The notes beneath the pieces were generated by a model that was not told the DNA's origin, made no database searches, and saw nothing but the letters and a program-made list of their open reading frames with translations. A stretch of 64,000 nucleotides of DNA from Agrocybe praecox. Its lineage: Eukaryota; Basidiomycota; Agaricomycetes; Agaricales; Agrocybaceae. Positions within the stretch are counted from its first letter, which is position 1, and each line of letters starts with the position of its first letter. The stretch spans positions 3,490,443 through 3,554,442 of the forward strand of contig OZ024843.1 of assembly GCA_964017145.1 (NCBI GenBank). The letters are read 5' to 3'. Below are positions 48,220-61,365 of this stretch, piece after piece. The position numbers and the translations under genes are program-made.

Positions 48220-49614
48220 TCATTGCAACTCGCCACTGGTGACTCCATTGACGAGGACATATGCAGAAGGTATTCTTTGGTTGAATAGTCGAGCAATATG
48301 CTCCGACGTATTGTCGATGTCTGTGTCGAGCTCAACGCTGACGTATAAAAGGTCTTGGCTCATCAGAGGACAGACAAGAGTAGAATGTAACAGATCGTGA
48401 TGATCGTCTGACTCTAGCTCATTGCTACTCAGGTCCAGCTCCAACTTGCACAGGTTTGACAAAAGGAGCGTATCGAAGAGGGAGTTGAACGAAACACACG
48501 AGCCTAGTTTGAGTGTATCGAGGTAGGGCAATGTGAAAGGTAGAAGGTTGTGATCGCCTGAAATCTTGATGCTTTCATTGTATTCAGGAAGTAAGGTAGG
48601 AGGCTGATCGATGAGGTTTGTGAGTTCCAATTCCTGGATCAGTGGTGGAGAATATTGGCGGAGGAGGAGCAACGCATCGTCGATGCTTAACTCGGAGTTC
48701 ACTCGGAGGATCTTGACGGCCTGTGATGAGAGGAGAGGCATGAATTTGGGTAAGAAATCGAGGTTGCCGCTCCAGTTCAGCGTGTGCATAACTGGAAATA
48801 TTTTCTCTGTAGGCAGCGCGTTGGCAAGCGCCAGCGAGTGGAACGCTTTCATGTCTTCATTCGAAAGAGTGACATGATCAGGCAACAAGACGGTGATAGA
48901 CTCTACAGTCTGGCTGTAAGACAATTGCATCCATGCAAACATCGAGAGCGCCATATGGTAATATTTAACATCTGTAACGGAGTGTCCGATGACTATTGAG
49001 AGTCTTCGTATACGAGGAACAGCCTGATAGCAAGCTGTCTCGCATGCGTTTATTGATTTAAAGTCCGGAGAACCGCCTATCTTGACGAGTAAAGCACCGT
49101 CGCACTCATCATATCGCAGAGAAACTTCGCCTAGGATATCATGAAGTTCGGCTGGGAGAGCCTGTCGTAGTTCATCCTTTAAAATAGCGGGAACATCAAC
49201 AACGGGTTCGAAGTCATTTTCAGAACGTGGGGCGTTGAAGAGAAAAGAATGCTCTAGAATGTATTCGGCCTCGCTGTCGTTGTAAGCATAGCTCCCAGTC
49301 GACTTGGATTTGGGTTTTTCATACTGTATAGACTCTATGTTTTCACAGAGAGAGTCCAGCAGCAGATCATCGCAAGAGGGTAGCTCTCCTTCAGCCCACA
49401 GAGGAGAAAGCGGGGGTGATCCATCCGAGTCCGACGAGTCTAAGTCACAAGGTGGCAAAGAAATTACATTTGCCCATCGAGGGCGGGCATCGTACATATC
49501 AGGAGTCGCATCGAATGGTGCCTTGGAATCATAAATGTTGTTAGGAGAGGTGGGGGATACCGGCAGATCTTGAGTTCTGAACAATTTAGCGCATGCCGCA
49601 TCCAGCGAGAGCAT
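48220..49614 (-). CDS. Unrecognised 464-aa protein with leucine-rich C-terminal half
   Basis: Single open frame with no intron over 1.4 kb, unusual here. I do not recognise the family. The N-terminal 150 residues are acidic and Ser/Pro-rich (LDSSDSDGSPPLSPLW). The second half has repeated leucine-rich segments spaced like LRRs: VKILRVNSELSIDDALLLL, IQELELTNLIDQPP, LPYLDTLKLGSCVSFNSL, LCKLELDLSSNEL, which resembles the LRR part of agaric F-box-like proteins, but no F-box is visible. An upstream exon may exist, because open sequence continues across 49620-49680. No signal peptide or membrane span. Confidence 0.7.
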   Translation of the reverse strand: MLSLDAACAKLFRTQDLPVSPTSPNNIYDSKAPFDATPDMYDARPRWANVISLPPCDLDSSDSDGSPPLSPLWAEGELPSCDDLLLDSLCENIESIQYEKPKSKSTGSYAYNDSEAEYILEHSFLFNAPRSENDFEPVVDVPAILKDELRQALPAELHDILGEVSLRYDECDGALLVKIGGSPDFKSINACETACYQAVPRIRRLSIVIGHSVTDVKYYHMALSMFAWMQLSYSQTVESITVLLPDHVTLSNEDMKAFHSLALANALPTEKIFPVMHTLNWSGNLDFLPKFMPLLSSQAVKILRVNSELSIDDALLLLRQYSPPLIQELELTNLIDQPPTLLPEYNESIKISGDHNLLPFTLPYLDTLKLGSCVSFNSLFDTLLLSNLCKLELDLSSNELESDDHHDLLHSTLVCPLMSQDLLYVSVELDTDIDNTSEHIARLFNQRIPSAYVLVNGVTSGELQ

Positions 49615-50147
49615 GTTTCTTTCTGCCCTTCTTGAGTGGCTAACAGTGTTATCGGCGAAAGAGACGCGAGAAGCTCTAGTAGGGGAGTAAATCTAAGAGA
49701 TGTTAAGTATATATTGGTGATGTGGACAAAGGGGATTCTTACCATTTCGATAAACTTGTCGAGGAAGAAGTGAAAGGAATACAGACCCCTTCAAGCTCGA
49801 GTCTCGACTTATATGAAATGCGCAGGGCCTCGCTGCAACATGTGTGTGTGCGCGTAACCGTGCGTAACCAAAGACAATACAATAAAAAACAAAGGGAGAT
49901 TACAATGAATTAAGTGGCTACCGTCACAAAGGTGTGAACGCCCACAAAGTACAATAGAGTTATGTGACTGATGGTTGAGGAGTCCAATTGTAAACTCACT
50001 GAAATACTAGGAGAAATGGTTAGAGATGGTATCCATACAAGGTAAGAGTAGTAAAGGATATATGCACATTGACTTTGGAGATCTACAGAACAACAAGCTT
50101 GAATAACAATTGTATAAAACCAAGAACGAGAAAAAGACACTCCCAGA
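49615..50147. other. Intergenic between two minus-strand genes
   Basis: Upstream of the 464-aa gene and downstream of RPN10. Short frames only. Probable promoter and 3' UTR. Confidence 0.5.
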
Positions 50148-51467
50148 CTATTTCTTCTTCGGCTTGTTCTTCTCTTCTTGGTGTGTCTGCATGCTCATCT
50201 CGATAGCTTTTGCAATAGCATCATCTTCATCCTCCTCATCTTCATCCTCCTCTTCATCGTCGTCATCATCACCGTCTTCACCTTCTCCCATCTCTACGTC
50301 ACCATCTTCGTCTTCATCCTCATCATCGTCACCCCCACCAGTGTTTTCTTGTTGAGACAACGCTAGAGCTTCCTGTAAGAGACGTTCTTCTTCATCGTCT
50401 GTGGGGTCAGCAGCCACTGTAGTCGGGGCAGCTTCCGCGGCAGAAGGTGCAGATCCAGAAGCGAGTGTGGCGGATGCCGAGGGCGCTGAAGGAGCAGCAT
50501 TTGACGAGGCTGCGGCTTCTGCAGCTTCTCGTGCTTGGGCTTCTTGCATAGACATACGAAGAGCCTGAAAATTAGGGTAAGTTTGTTATAACGATGAGCA
50601 TATAATGAGCAAGGCTTTATCGTACCATTGCCAATTCTGGGTCCAGACTTGGATCCACGCCAAATTCGAAGTCGTTTGAGGAGCTGGGACCTGCTGCCGG
50701 TGCGGCCCCTGTTCCACCAAACTCCTCAGGAATGCTTGCACTTCTGTCTGCTGATAAGATGGGGGAGGAAATCAACGCATCGGACAATAGATGTGTGCCA
50801 GGTTGTACAGTCAACAAATGTCTGTGGTATAAGTAAGTAATGTAGTGACAGTGGTGTGTATGAAAGGTTCAAGGCTTACGAGTTATCACTGCTGTTGATG
50901 TTATCGATGAAGGATTTCAACGCTTTTGGTCCGTCGCCTTCTTCGATACCGTCTCCGAAAGAGACAATGTCGACAGCCACGTTGTTCTTCTTTAGCTTCT
51001 TTGCAAGCTTGATCATGGCTTGCTCATCCCTATCTGGGCCATCGCCTGGAGGCGATCCAACAAATACGATGATACGCTGTCGGAGATTCTTGTTTTCACG
51101 ATGCTTCAAGGCGAGCTGTGCAACCGCAAGTGCAGTAGGAATATCGATCTCGCCACCAACTTTCTTTGAAGCAGCATGAACTCCGCCAAGGACCTGTCCT
51201 AGATCTTTCGTATGGGTTACTAGTACCTCAGGACTAGACAAAGGAATATAATCTATAAGTCGACATTAACTCAAAGGTTAACCAAATAGCTTACCCTTTT
51301 CCAGCCATAGTCATAATCCCGACCGTATTTTCTGGATTTGAGTCGATTTTGGTCTGAAAAATGACATTTACAGCATCTGACTGTGCGTCAAACCGTGTGG
51401 GCAGATAATCCCCGTTACGCATATATTCCGAATTGTCAACGATCAGCATAGTTGCTTCGAGAGGCAT
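50148..51467 (-). CDS. RPN10: RPN10, proteasome ubiquitin receptor
   Basis: 19S regulatory-particle subunit that binds polyubiquitin. Four exons (51467-51295, 51233-50880, 50821-50626, 50564-50148) join in frame to 379 aa. An N-terminal VWA domain (about 1-190) begins [26 protein letters not shown] with the [11 protein letters not shown] signature, and contains [23 protein letters not shown] and IVFVGSP. At least two and probably three UIM-type helices follow: [30 protein letters not shown] and [15 protein letters not shown], each with the alanine-x-x-x-serine core. A long Asp/Glu run separates the last two. The tail is Lys-rich. The yeast protein has one UIM, so multiple UIMs here resemble the human S5a arrangement. 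Divergent from CGI121 with 294 nt between start codons. Confidence 0.95.
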
Positions 51468-51761
51468 CTTTGACAGAAATCTGTGGGTTTCACGATTGAT
51501 AAAAGATTCCTGATGCCTATTGACTCGTTGTAAGTTTTTCCAACGATGTGTTGTGTGGGGTTTGCAGGATCGAGGAGAGGAGAAAGGAAAGCTGACGCGT
51601 CGTTGTCGGTCCGCTAGCCTAACTAGTAACAAGCGTTGCACGCGGTGCTTGTCCGTGTTATCCTTGAAGCTTATTGCCTTCCTTCGCGCGACAAAATACC
51701 ATGAAGACATACCCTACTCTTGAACGTACTACATAACCAAAGAACATTTCTTATAATCCTT
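51468..51761. promoter_or_regulatory. Short divergent promoter of RPN10 and CGI121
   Basis: Only 294 nt separate the two start codons, so the promoters must overlap or be shared. No TATA box was seen and no proteasome-type PACE element (GGTGGCAAA) was spotted. Confidence 0.5.
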
Positions 51762-52536
51762 ATGGAGTCCCTTCAATTTTCCCAGTTCGACGCGAAACAT
51801 TCCCAAGTTTATTTGGCACTTTTTCGCAGCGTATTGAATTCAGCAGCTTTGAAATCACGAATCATCGCCGCATCAACTATTGAAGGAGAATTTGGCGAAA
51901 GGGAACGGGAAGCAGTCAATTTCGCGTTCGTCGATGCCCGCCTCGTCTGTCGCTTGTTCTAGAATGGCCTTTGGTTGCAACTCTGAGACGCGGATCCCCT
52001 CAGATCACCAGCAAGCTGCATCTCGAGACTGCCATTTTTCAGGCAATTCTGGCCGAATCACAGGGTGGACTGCGAACTAGGACAGTGCATTCAGAGATTC
52101 TGTATAATCTAAATCCAACGCACAACGTGAGCGAAAGTTTTTTTATTCACGGTAAAAGTAGATCTAATGCTAGGATTTCTAGATTACAGAAGCTATCCGA
52201 CGATATGGCATCTCGGAAAGTAACACTGATGTTCTTGTTGTGCGGATAGGCTCTCCAGAACTACTGGCCTCAGCTATTGAAGAGAAAATGAAAGAAGTCA
52301 TATCTGGAAACTTGGTACCTTTATCCGAACTCAAGGAAGTGGTCGATTGGGCTTCGATTAAAAAGGTGAGCTGGTCTTCTTATGCCTGCTTAGCATATCG
52401 CTCAATAAATGCGTAGTATTACAAACTTAACAGCGACCCCGCGATCAAGGAAGCGTCTAAAGACCCGAAAAGAGAACGAGCTATTGTGGACAACATCGTC
52501 ATTAGCTCTGTTGCCATGAAAAGCGTCATGCAATAA
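51762..52536 (+). CDS. CGI121: CGI121, KEOPS complex subunit
   Basis: Small subunit of the KEOPS/EKC complex, which makes t6A on tRNAs and supports telomere maintenance; it binds the Bud32 kinase and tRNA. Four exons (51762-51944, 52004-52126, 52183-52365, 52417-52536) join in phase to 202 aa. Family blocks: SLQFSQFDAKHSQVYLALFR, REREAVNFAFVDARLITSKLHLETAIFQAILAESQG, RTRTVHSEILYNLNPTHNITEAIRRYGISESNTDVLVVRIGSP, and the end VVDWASIKKYYKLNSD. The first intron removes an apparent stop. Some basidiomycete copies carry a short C-terminal extension like the one here (DNIVISSVAMKSVMQ). Confidence 0.92.
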
Positions 52537-53142
52537 ATATTATGTTCCATTGTATTTTGTGGGCGCTCAAGGTCTAAAATTTTTGAACGAATTTAAGAAT
52601 CCACGTCCGATTTTTATCTTTTGTCCTTTCTTCCGTTACGCATACAAGTGTTGCAGCGAGGTCTTACGCTCCGATGTAGTCGAGACGTGAAGTTGATCAT
52701 TCAGAGTACTCAGTCGCCAAGGACCAATCAAGCCTTTCTCAGCGTTAGCCATTGCCCAATTCAAGAAGAGTGTAACCCTTTTTCTGCAGCAGTCGAGATT
52801 TTCTTGGCTATGGGAATCGCATCTGGTTTTCATGAAGTAAAAGCGGAGGACGAGCCTTTCAATTCAGGCTACTAGAATCAAGGTATGGATAGTAGTATCC
52901 TCCCCTCTTTTCGTATTGCTGACGAGCCACATGACACAAACAGGGCCTATGTTACATTACCTTTATATTCGTTCTAGCTAAAAATGGAACGCTCACCTGA
53001 GCCTTACTATTAAAAACATTCATCTCCCACGAAATTCCTTATGATTGCTGCCCTGGAATTGTAAACTTCTTTGCTCCTTCTTCACAACCTCTATCAGCTC
53101 CCCAATTATCCCGTCGAGACCGCGCTTAACTCGAAGGGAAGG
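52537..53142. other. Intergenic, CGI121 3' end to P450 promoter
   Basis: About 600 nt without recognised features, AT-rich near 52960-53060. Confidence 0.55.
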
Positions 53143-55526
53143 ATGCCTCTTCCACCAGGACCTGCTTACCTCCTCCAGAACCTTCCTAAACTTCTTACTC
53201 CGCCAACGGTGACTTTGTTAATCTTGAAGTTGCTTCCGGCTATATCTCAAGTGCAATTGCCGGGATGGGGTGTCTTCATAGCTTGCATCGTTTCCCTCCC
53301 TCTCGTTTTATATCTTCAAATCCAGTATGAACATTTCCGAGACTCCCAAGCGGCAGCATCATATGGGGCGAAGTTACCTCCGATGGTATACGACAAATGG
53401 CCTGGAAGGGTTGGTTTACTTGGTAAAGCCTTGGATAATCTAAGAAATGGATATCCCGGTCAGTCCCTCATAAATCAATAAATCTTTGTTACATTCTATT
53501 AATCTGTTTTACAGGTGATATGTTCCTCGAATGCGTTGAAAATTATGGAAGCATCTTTAATCTGAAAATGTTATTTGAGAACCGAGTACGTTACAACCAT
53601 CTCCTGTTGAGGTTGAATACGGATCTGATCTATGCGCATCGTATCGTAGTTCTTCACGGTGGAACCAGACCATATCAAGGCAATCCTGGCCACTCAGTTC
53701 GAAAACTTCGAAAAAGGTGCGCTTTCATTCCATAATATGTATATTTCTTAGATTAAAGGTCGTTTCTCTCAGGTCCCCTGTTCAATGAGCAAATGGAATC
53801 TCTTCTAGGAACAGGAGTGTTCAACTCAGATGGCGAGATGTGGAAGTGAATAATCGCCTTATCTTTAACAACGACAAAACGCTTACAGACTTTCGAATCA
53901 GGTTTCACCGTGCAATGACACGTCCATTCTTCAGCAAAGATCGTATAAGCCACTTCGACATATTCGATCGTCACGCGGCCGACGCACTTCAACAGCTCAA
54001 AGTACGTCTACGTGAAGGGTATCCAGTCGATATCCAGGACCTCGCTTCCAGATTCACCATGGACTCCGCAACCGAATTCCTCTTCGGTAAGGACGTACGC
54101 TCTCTCGAAGCCGGTTTACCCCACCCTCATAATTCCCCTCTTGTCAATACCGTCGCGCATAATCACCCCGCTAATAAGTTTTCCAAGGCTTTTGATGAGG
54201 CGCAGCGCTCCATTGCTCTGCGTGCAAGGCGCGGTATCAACTGGCCTCTCGCCGAGTTTTGGAAGGATAAAGTGAAGGAGCAGATGGTAGTAATCAACGG
54301 ATTCATTGACCCCATACTGCGTGCAGCGGTAGAGCGTAAGCGGGCTTCGGGTTCTGGTCAGAAGGCGACGGTAAATGAAAAGGACAGAGAAGCCAAAGAA
54401 GGAGAGAGCTTGCTGGACCATTTGATCAACTATACCGATGGTAAATCCCTCGTGAGATCCCAACTTCTAAGTTGCTAACGATATTTTCTGAAGACGAGGC
54501 CGTGCTACGTGACGAGATACTCAATATTCTGCTGGCCGGTAGAGATACGGTACGCCTAAATCTTCTATTTCTTTTCGGATAGAAAGATTACTGAGGATAT
54601 TCTTTCTTTTCTAAGACAACCAACAGCATAACGTTTGCTGTTTACATGCTAGCAGAAAACCCTCATATTCTCAAACGTCTTCGACAAGAAATCCTGGAAA
54701 AGGTCGGAGACACTCGTCGGCCCACATTTGATGACATGAAGGATATGAAATATCTCAGGGCCGTCATAAACGAGACTTTGAGGTTGTATCCAGCCGTGTA
54801 AGTTTTCCAATACAGTATGATACTCGGTGTGCCTATCTAATTCTAATTCTACTTTAAAAAAGGCCCTTTAACATCAGAACTACCTCTGTACCTGTCATCC
54901 TTCCAGAAAAGAATGGGAACGGCCCTTTTTATCTTCCTGCTGGTAACAAGTGCGTATACGTAAACTTTTTTTTTTTGGTTTTTTTTTTTGAAGTTCATCT
55001 GCTGATTTTTGAAATTTGTGTAGGACTCCTTACAGTATCTTCTTGATGCAGCGTAGGAAAGACTTATGGGGACCAGATGGTAAAATAAAAATAAATTATC
55101 GAAATATATCTCAATATTCAATGAATTCTAGCCAACGTTTTTGACCCTGATCGCTTCCTTGACGAAAGGTTGAAGAAATACCTCACTCCAAATCCCTTTA
55201 TTTTTGTCCCCTTCAACGCAGGACCAAGAATATGTTTAGGACAACAGGTGCGCACCATCAACTGAATCCAATAATCTCCACTTAATCGATCACCTTTTCC
55301 CTCAGTTCGCGTACCATGAAACGTCGTTCTTCCTCATCCGGCTCCTCCAGCAATTCTCTAATATCGAACATATATACGATGCTCAGCCACCTGCATCGCG
55401 TCCACCTGCTTCTTGGAGTACCGCAGAAGGCGCAAAAGGTAAAGACAAGATCAGAATCAAGACCTACATAACAATGAGCGTTTTGGGTGGCTGCTGGGTG
55501 AAGCTGAAAGAAGCCCAACGGTCGTG
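53143..55526 (+). CDS. Cytochrome P450, CYP63 type
   Basis: ER-anchored haem monooxygenase. CYP63 members of white-rot fungi oxidise alkanes, alkylphenols and polycyclic aromatics. Start at 53143 ([18 protein letters not shown]), followed by a membrane segment [20 protein letters not shown]. Landmarks: [53 protein letters not shown] (helix C), [13 protein letters not shown]-helix LLAGRDTTTNSITF, K-helix ExxR in [18 protein letters not shown], and haem-binding [17 protein letters not shown] with the ligand Cys. Ends [15 protein letters not shown]. About ten exons; joins at 53458, 53590-53655, 53848 and 54441 checked. Classification to CYP63 rests on remembered family features. Its position 5.5 kb from an aryl-alcohol oxidase may be chance. 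Confidence 0.9.
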
Positions 55527-55768
55527 AAAATTCTCCGGATTCTTATCGCATATTTTGATTTAGTTTAGCAAAGATCTACGTTATGGTGACCATCGGTCTT
55601 TCTTACTTGATGAATTGGCTATCAATGTTACAATGTACTTGTATTAGATGTAGTATCTTACCTTCAACGAATGTGACTATTTAGCGTATCCCAAAGTTTA
55701 TATCATACTTCAAAGTACTCATAAATTGTAATGGATCCCTTCCAACTTTCTTCTTTGACTCACCCTTC

Positions 55769-55783
55769 GGGGGGGGGGGGGGG
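55769..55783 (+). repeat. Poly-G tract
   Basis: Fifteen consecutive G, 240 nt after the P450 stop codon. Confidence 0.8.
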
Positions 55784-56602
55784 AACGAGCAGTTTGAAGT
55801 TGGATTCGCATATAGCCCTCGAATAATCCAAGCCATGTTCTTCAAAAGCGCCAATCAATTTCCGATTGACTGCCAGTGACTGTCCGCTGATCATCCACTC
55901 AATATTATTTGTGATAAATCCCGCGGTTCAATGCAGCGGCTTTCCTCTTTTCTCGTTTATGGGATAAAATGGCCGTTTCGATGACTAAGTGCGTTTCGGC
56001 AAGGCGCTCTCGGATCATATGTTTTGTGCACAGAATTTCTAAATAAAGCCACTTCTGTCTCCGTTTGTGGTAATTTTAGGAAAACCAAAACCGCAGCAGC
56101 GTGATGCATTAGATCGAAAGAAACTGAGAAAAAAACTCAGTCAGACTTCAGCAAACTACGTACTATGAAAGAAAAGTGGCACCACCTTCAATAAGAGACT
56201 AATAATTGGCTGCGAGCGCTAATTTTATGCGCCCGCAGTCTGCGGGGCCATACTTGTTTTGGCAGGTGTTTTATTTTTGTCTCTGGCTGCGCCCATTGTG
56301 CCATATATGACAAAGCTAGCAGAAGACCGAGGTACTCTGTATACTATCAACATGGCGAAGAAGGTGGATAGACTGTGTACGTACAATGCTTCCAAACCCG
56401 CATGGTTGAATGTTACGTTTGACATGGAAACCGGGTTATCAGACAAATGCGCATTTCCTTCTAGTTAATAAGGCGTTCATTGTCCTACTCGACACGCCAA
56501 GTAAATCCCCAACCACTTCGCAGCTCGCAGTCGGTCGCAGCACGTCTCCTCATTATCATTGTCGTCCGATTTCTCTTGACCTTGAAGCTTGATCACTGTA
56601 CC

Positions 56603-56609
56603 TATATAA
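56603..56609 (+). promoter_or_regulatory. TATA box of actin gene 1
   Basis: TATATAA 111 nt before the start codon, followed by a C/T-rich leader, consistent with a TATA-driven housekeeping promoter. Confidence 0.5.
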
Positions 56610-56719
56610 TCAGCACATTGCTCTGACGTTGTTTCTCCAGTTTCTTGCAATCTCTCAATCAGCTGCATCTAAAAGTTTAACGACCTTTTCAAACCTAACA
56701 ACTCTTTCTCGTTTTAAAG

Positions 56720-58316
56720 ATGGATTCCGACGAAATGACAGCTATCGTGGGTTTTATGTCTAAAGATTGGAGGAGGACAGGGTTATTCAACAAGGTCTTT
56801 TTTCACATTGCAGGTTATCGATAACGGATCTGGCATGTGCAAGGCTGGCTGTAAGTTTGTGTGTTTTTTTGTTTAACTTTCACTGCTAATAAACTTACTA
56901 TAAAGTTGCTGGTGAGTTTACAAGGGTTTTATATCTTCGGACCATGACTAGGGTCTAATACTACTGAAAGGCGATGACGCTCCCCGCGCTGTGTTCCCGT
57001 AAGTAGTAGACGGAGTGAAGCCCAGGAACAAGGAGACTAAGAAAGACTTCACAGATCGATCGTTGGACGCCCTCGCCACCAGGGTGTTATGGTTGGAATG
57101 GCCAGCAAGGACTCATACGTCGGGTAAGTCGTTCATTCAACAAACATATTTATTAGGTATTTTTTTGATCGTCAAACAATAGCGACGAAGCCCAGGCAAA
57201 GCGAGGAATACTTTCATTGAGGTATCCTATCGAGCACGGTATTGTCACCGACTGGGATGACATGGAGAAAATCTGGCATCACACCTTTTACAACGAGCTG
57301 CGCGTAGCTCCTGAGGAACATCCAGTCCTCCTTACTGAGGCCCCTCGTAACCCCAAGGCCAACAGGGAGAAGATGACTCAAATCATGTTCGAGACCTTCA
57401 ACGCGCCCGCGTTCCACGTCCAAATCCAAGCAGTTCTTTCCTTGTACGCGTCTGGACGCACGACCGGTATTGTGATGGATTCCGGAGATGGTGTATCCCA
57501 CGTAGTCCCCATCTACGAAGGTTATTCTCTTCCTCACGCCATTCTTCGACTCGATCTTGCAGGGCGCGACCTTACGGACTGTCTTATCAAGAACTTGACT
57601 GAGCGCGGGTACCCGTTCACCACTTCGGCAGAGAGGGAAATCGTCCGTGATATCAAGGAGAAACTGTGCTATGTTGCCTTGGATTTCGAGGAAGAGCTCA
57701 TGGTAGCTTCCCAGTCCTCTGCTATTGAGAAGAACTACGAGCTTCCAGATGGTCAAGTCATAACGATCGGCAATGAGAGGTGAGCCTATAGATTTTGGGC
57801 GCGTACGTGTTATTTTTGACCAATACGTCGAATTAGATTCCGTGCACCCGAGGCGCTGTTCCAGCCTTCCTTCATGGGGCTTGAAGCCGCTGGTATTCAC
57901 GAGACGACGTAAGGACCACAGTAGATTCCTGCCGTACCAACTAACACCCCATACGCAGGTACAACTCTATCTCCAAGTGCGACTTGGACATCCGTCGTGA
58001 ACTCTACGGCAACATCGTCTTGTCCGGTGGCTCGACCATGTTCCCTGGTATTGCTGACCGTATGCAGAAGGAACTTACTGCCCTCGCGCCGTCCAGCGTC
58101 AAGGTCAAGATCGTCGCACCTCCCGAGCGCAAGTACTCCGTCTGGATCGGTGGATCCATTTTGGCTTCTCTCAGCACGTTCCAAAACTTGTGGTGCACCA
58201 AGCAGGAGTATGACGAATCCGGGCCTGCTATCGTCCATCGCAGTACGCATTTGCACAGTTCATTTCCGTGATACCACCTCTGACATGTCTTCTTGGTGTT
58301 TCTAGAGTGCTTCTAA
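56720..58316 (+). CDS. Actin, divergent paralogue
   Basis: Monomer of the actin cytoskeleton. Nine exons (56720-56746, 56814-56850, 56906-56911, 56971-56998, 57055-57123, 57183-57779, 57837-57908, 57959-58242, 58306-58316) join in frame to 376 aa ending IVHRKCF. ATP-binding [37 protein letters not shown] and the phosphate loop [15 protein letters not shown] are intact, as is [13 protein letters not shown]. Differences from the neighbouring canonical copy include the D-loop (MASKDSYVG in place of MGQKDSYVG), FHVQIQ for FYVAIQ, and [11 protein letters not shown] for [11 protein letters not shown]. All eight introns lie at the same codons as in the second copy, including a 6-nt exon (TTGCTG), so the pair arose by tandem duplication. 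Specialised role not inferable. Confidence 0.96.
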
Positions 58317-59150
58317 GTGTCAGGATCACGCGTTACGAATCGATGATGATATTGGATGGTAAGAGTAGAGGTGGCGGTGGTGTGTGGCAGCGGGACGGGT
58401 GCTGCGCGCGCGTCGACTTTCTTCCATTTTCTCCGTGTTGTTCGCATAGTTTGGTGTAGATCATCGAATGAATGTTATAATCGGCTTTTTAGCCACAAAA
58501 ATCTGGGTGATAGGCCTTCGATGGGTTCGAGTAATGCACTAGTAGGTGTGGTTGACAACTGTCAATAGAAAGAGTCAGATGCCTCGATGCGCTAACACAT
58601 TTCTTTGAGTCGGAAGTTGGATAAATTTAAGATTGTTGGGAAATACATTACTTGTTGATAAGTATGAAGCCAAGAAATTAAGGCTGAACGCTCATGGCAC
58701 GCGCGCGTAGGCGCCCATACTATTCGCAACCGCTAGCTTTATTTTTATTCTTGTTAAATCTATAAACCCCATTGTCATTAGATAAAATAATTAACGAGTT
58801 CAGGAGAAATTTACCCGCTTCTTTGTTACAAAATAAATAACTTGACCCCATCGATGATCGTTGGGAGTAAACACGACCTTTACAAGAGCTTAAAGAGATC
58901 GTCCTGTGAACTTGCGTGGTATTCTCGGGGTTTCTTACACGAGGCTTCTCGAAGCTATTGGACAATCAGGAGGATTGTGGATCAGTTCCACGATCGGAGA
59001 AGATAGTGACTGTGAGAAGAGGAAGGGATATTCAAGGACTTAAGAATACCGTTCCGCGTTCTAGGAATAGACCGTGCCACAGTTGATATTTGTATGAAAA
59101 ATAGCTAATAAGATCAGCTACAAGTTCTTCTAAGCTTTATGAGGTCGTAC

Positions 59151-59169
59151 CATATACCATATACCATAC
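59151..59169. repeat. Short tandem repeat CCATATA
   Basis: Three near-perfect copies of CATATAC in the actin intergenic region. Confidence 0.6.
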
Positions 59170-59443
59170 ATTAAATGCCGTCTGCGACAGTTTAGAGTGG
59201 TATCATTGTCCTGTAAAAAACGATCTGAGGATTATCAGTAAAATATTTGAGCCCACTTTTAAATATATTATTCAACCGGATTCGTTACAAGATAGAATTA
59301 TCAGATATTTGGTGACGTTGAGAGTTATTTTCTTAAAGTATTTTTGAGAATAAAAGAGCAAAACTGAAACCAGTATGATTTTACAAAGAATATTGAGGAA
59401 CCAAGTTGGGACGGGCAGGGGACCGTTTGCACAGCCATGACTC

Positions 59444-59450
59444 TATAAAA
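59444..59450 (+). promoter_or_regulatory. TATA box of the main actin gene
   Basis: TATAAAA in CTCTATAAAAGG, a strong match to the TATA consensus. It lies about 110 nt before the donor of the 5' UTR intron, so transcription likely begins near 59475. Confidence 0.75.
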
Positions 59451-59558
59451 GGAAGGTATATAAACCTGCCCTCACGCAATCGGATAAGCCAACGGGACGA
59501 CGACAAGCTTGTTCATCCACCCTTCGACCCATCATCGTACATCGCGGAGCACGTTCAG

Positions 59559-59697
59559 GTGAGTTTGACCCCGTCATAGCCTCCAGCACTTCCCGCAGTG
59601 CGCAGTATTACGAAATGCTGACTTTCATCCCTGTCATATCTCTGCTGCGCACTTGTATCGCCCTTTATATCGATCAAACGAAATATCGCGTTCACAG
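59559..59697 (+). other. 5' UTR intron of the main actin gene
   Basis: Donor CAG|GTGAGT and acceptor TTCACAG|CT flank 139 nt in the untranslated leader, longer than the coding introns. Leader introns are common in highly expressed actin genes and can raise expression. Confidence 0.7.
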
Positions 59698-59752
59698 CTC
59701 ACATTATCGACCACCAACAACTTTTATTTTCACTTTTTAACGAATAATTACA

Positions 59753-61365
<1,613 letters not shown>

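Larger units (their letters stand above)
55527..56719. other. Intergenic, P450 3' end to actin promoter
   Basis: 1.2 kb. Contains a run of 15 G at 55769-55783, which may be a quadruplex-prone tract or a sequencing-sensitive homopolymer. Upstream of the actin start a TATATAA lies at 56603-56609. Confidence 0.6.
58317..59752. other. Intergenic between the two actins, with the second actin's promoter and leader
   Basis: AT-rich DNA with a triple CATATAC repeat at 59151-59169. The TATA box (59444-59450) and a 5' UTR intron (59559-59697) of the second actin lie at the 3' end. No gene recognised. Confidence 0.7.

Noticed and set aside
50110..50355. Plus-strand poly-Ser frame
   Set aside because: Complement and shifted reading of the RPN10 acidic run.
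57214..57900. 228-codon minus-strand frame
   Set aside because: Exactly antisense to the large exon of actin; codon bias of a highly expressed gene opens its complementary strand.
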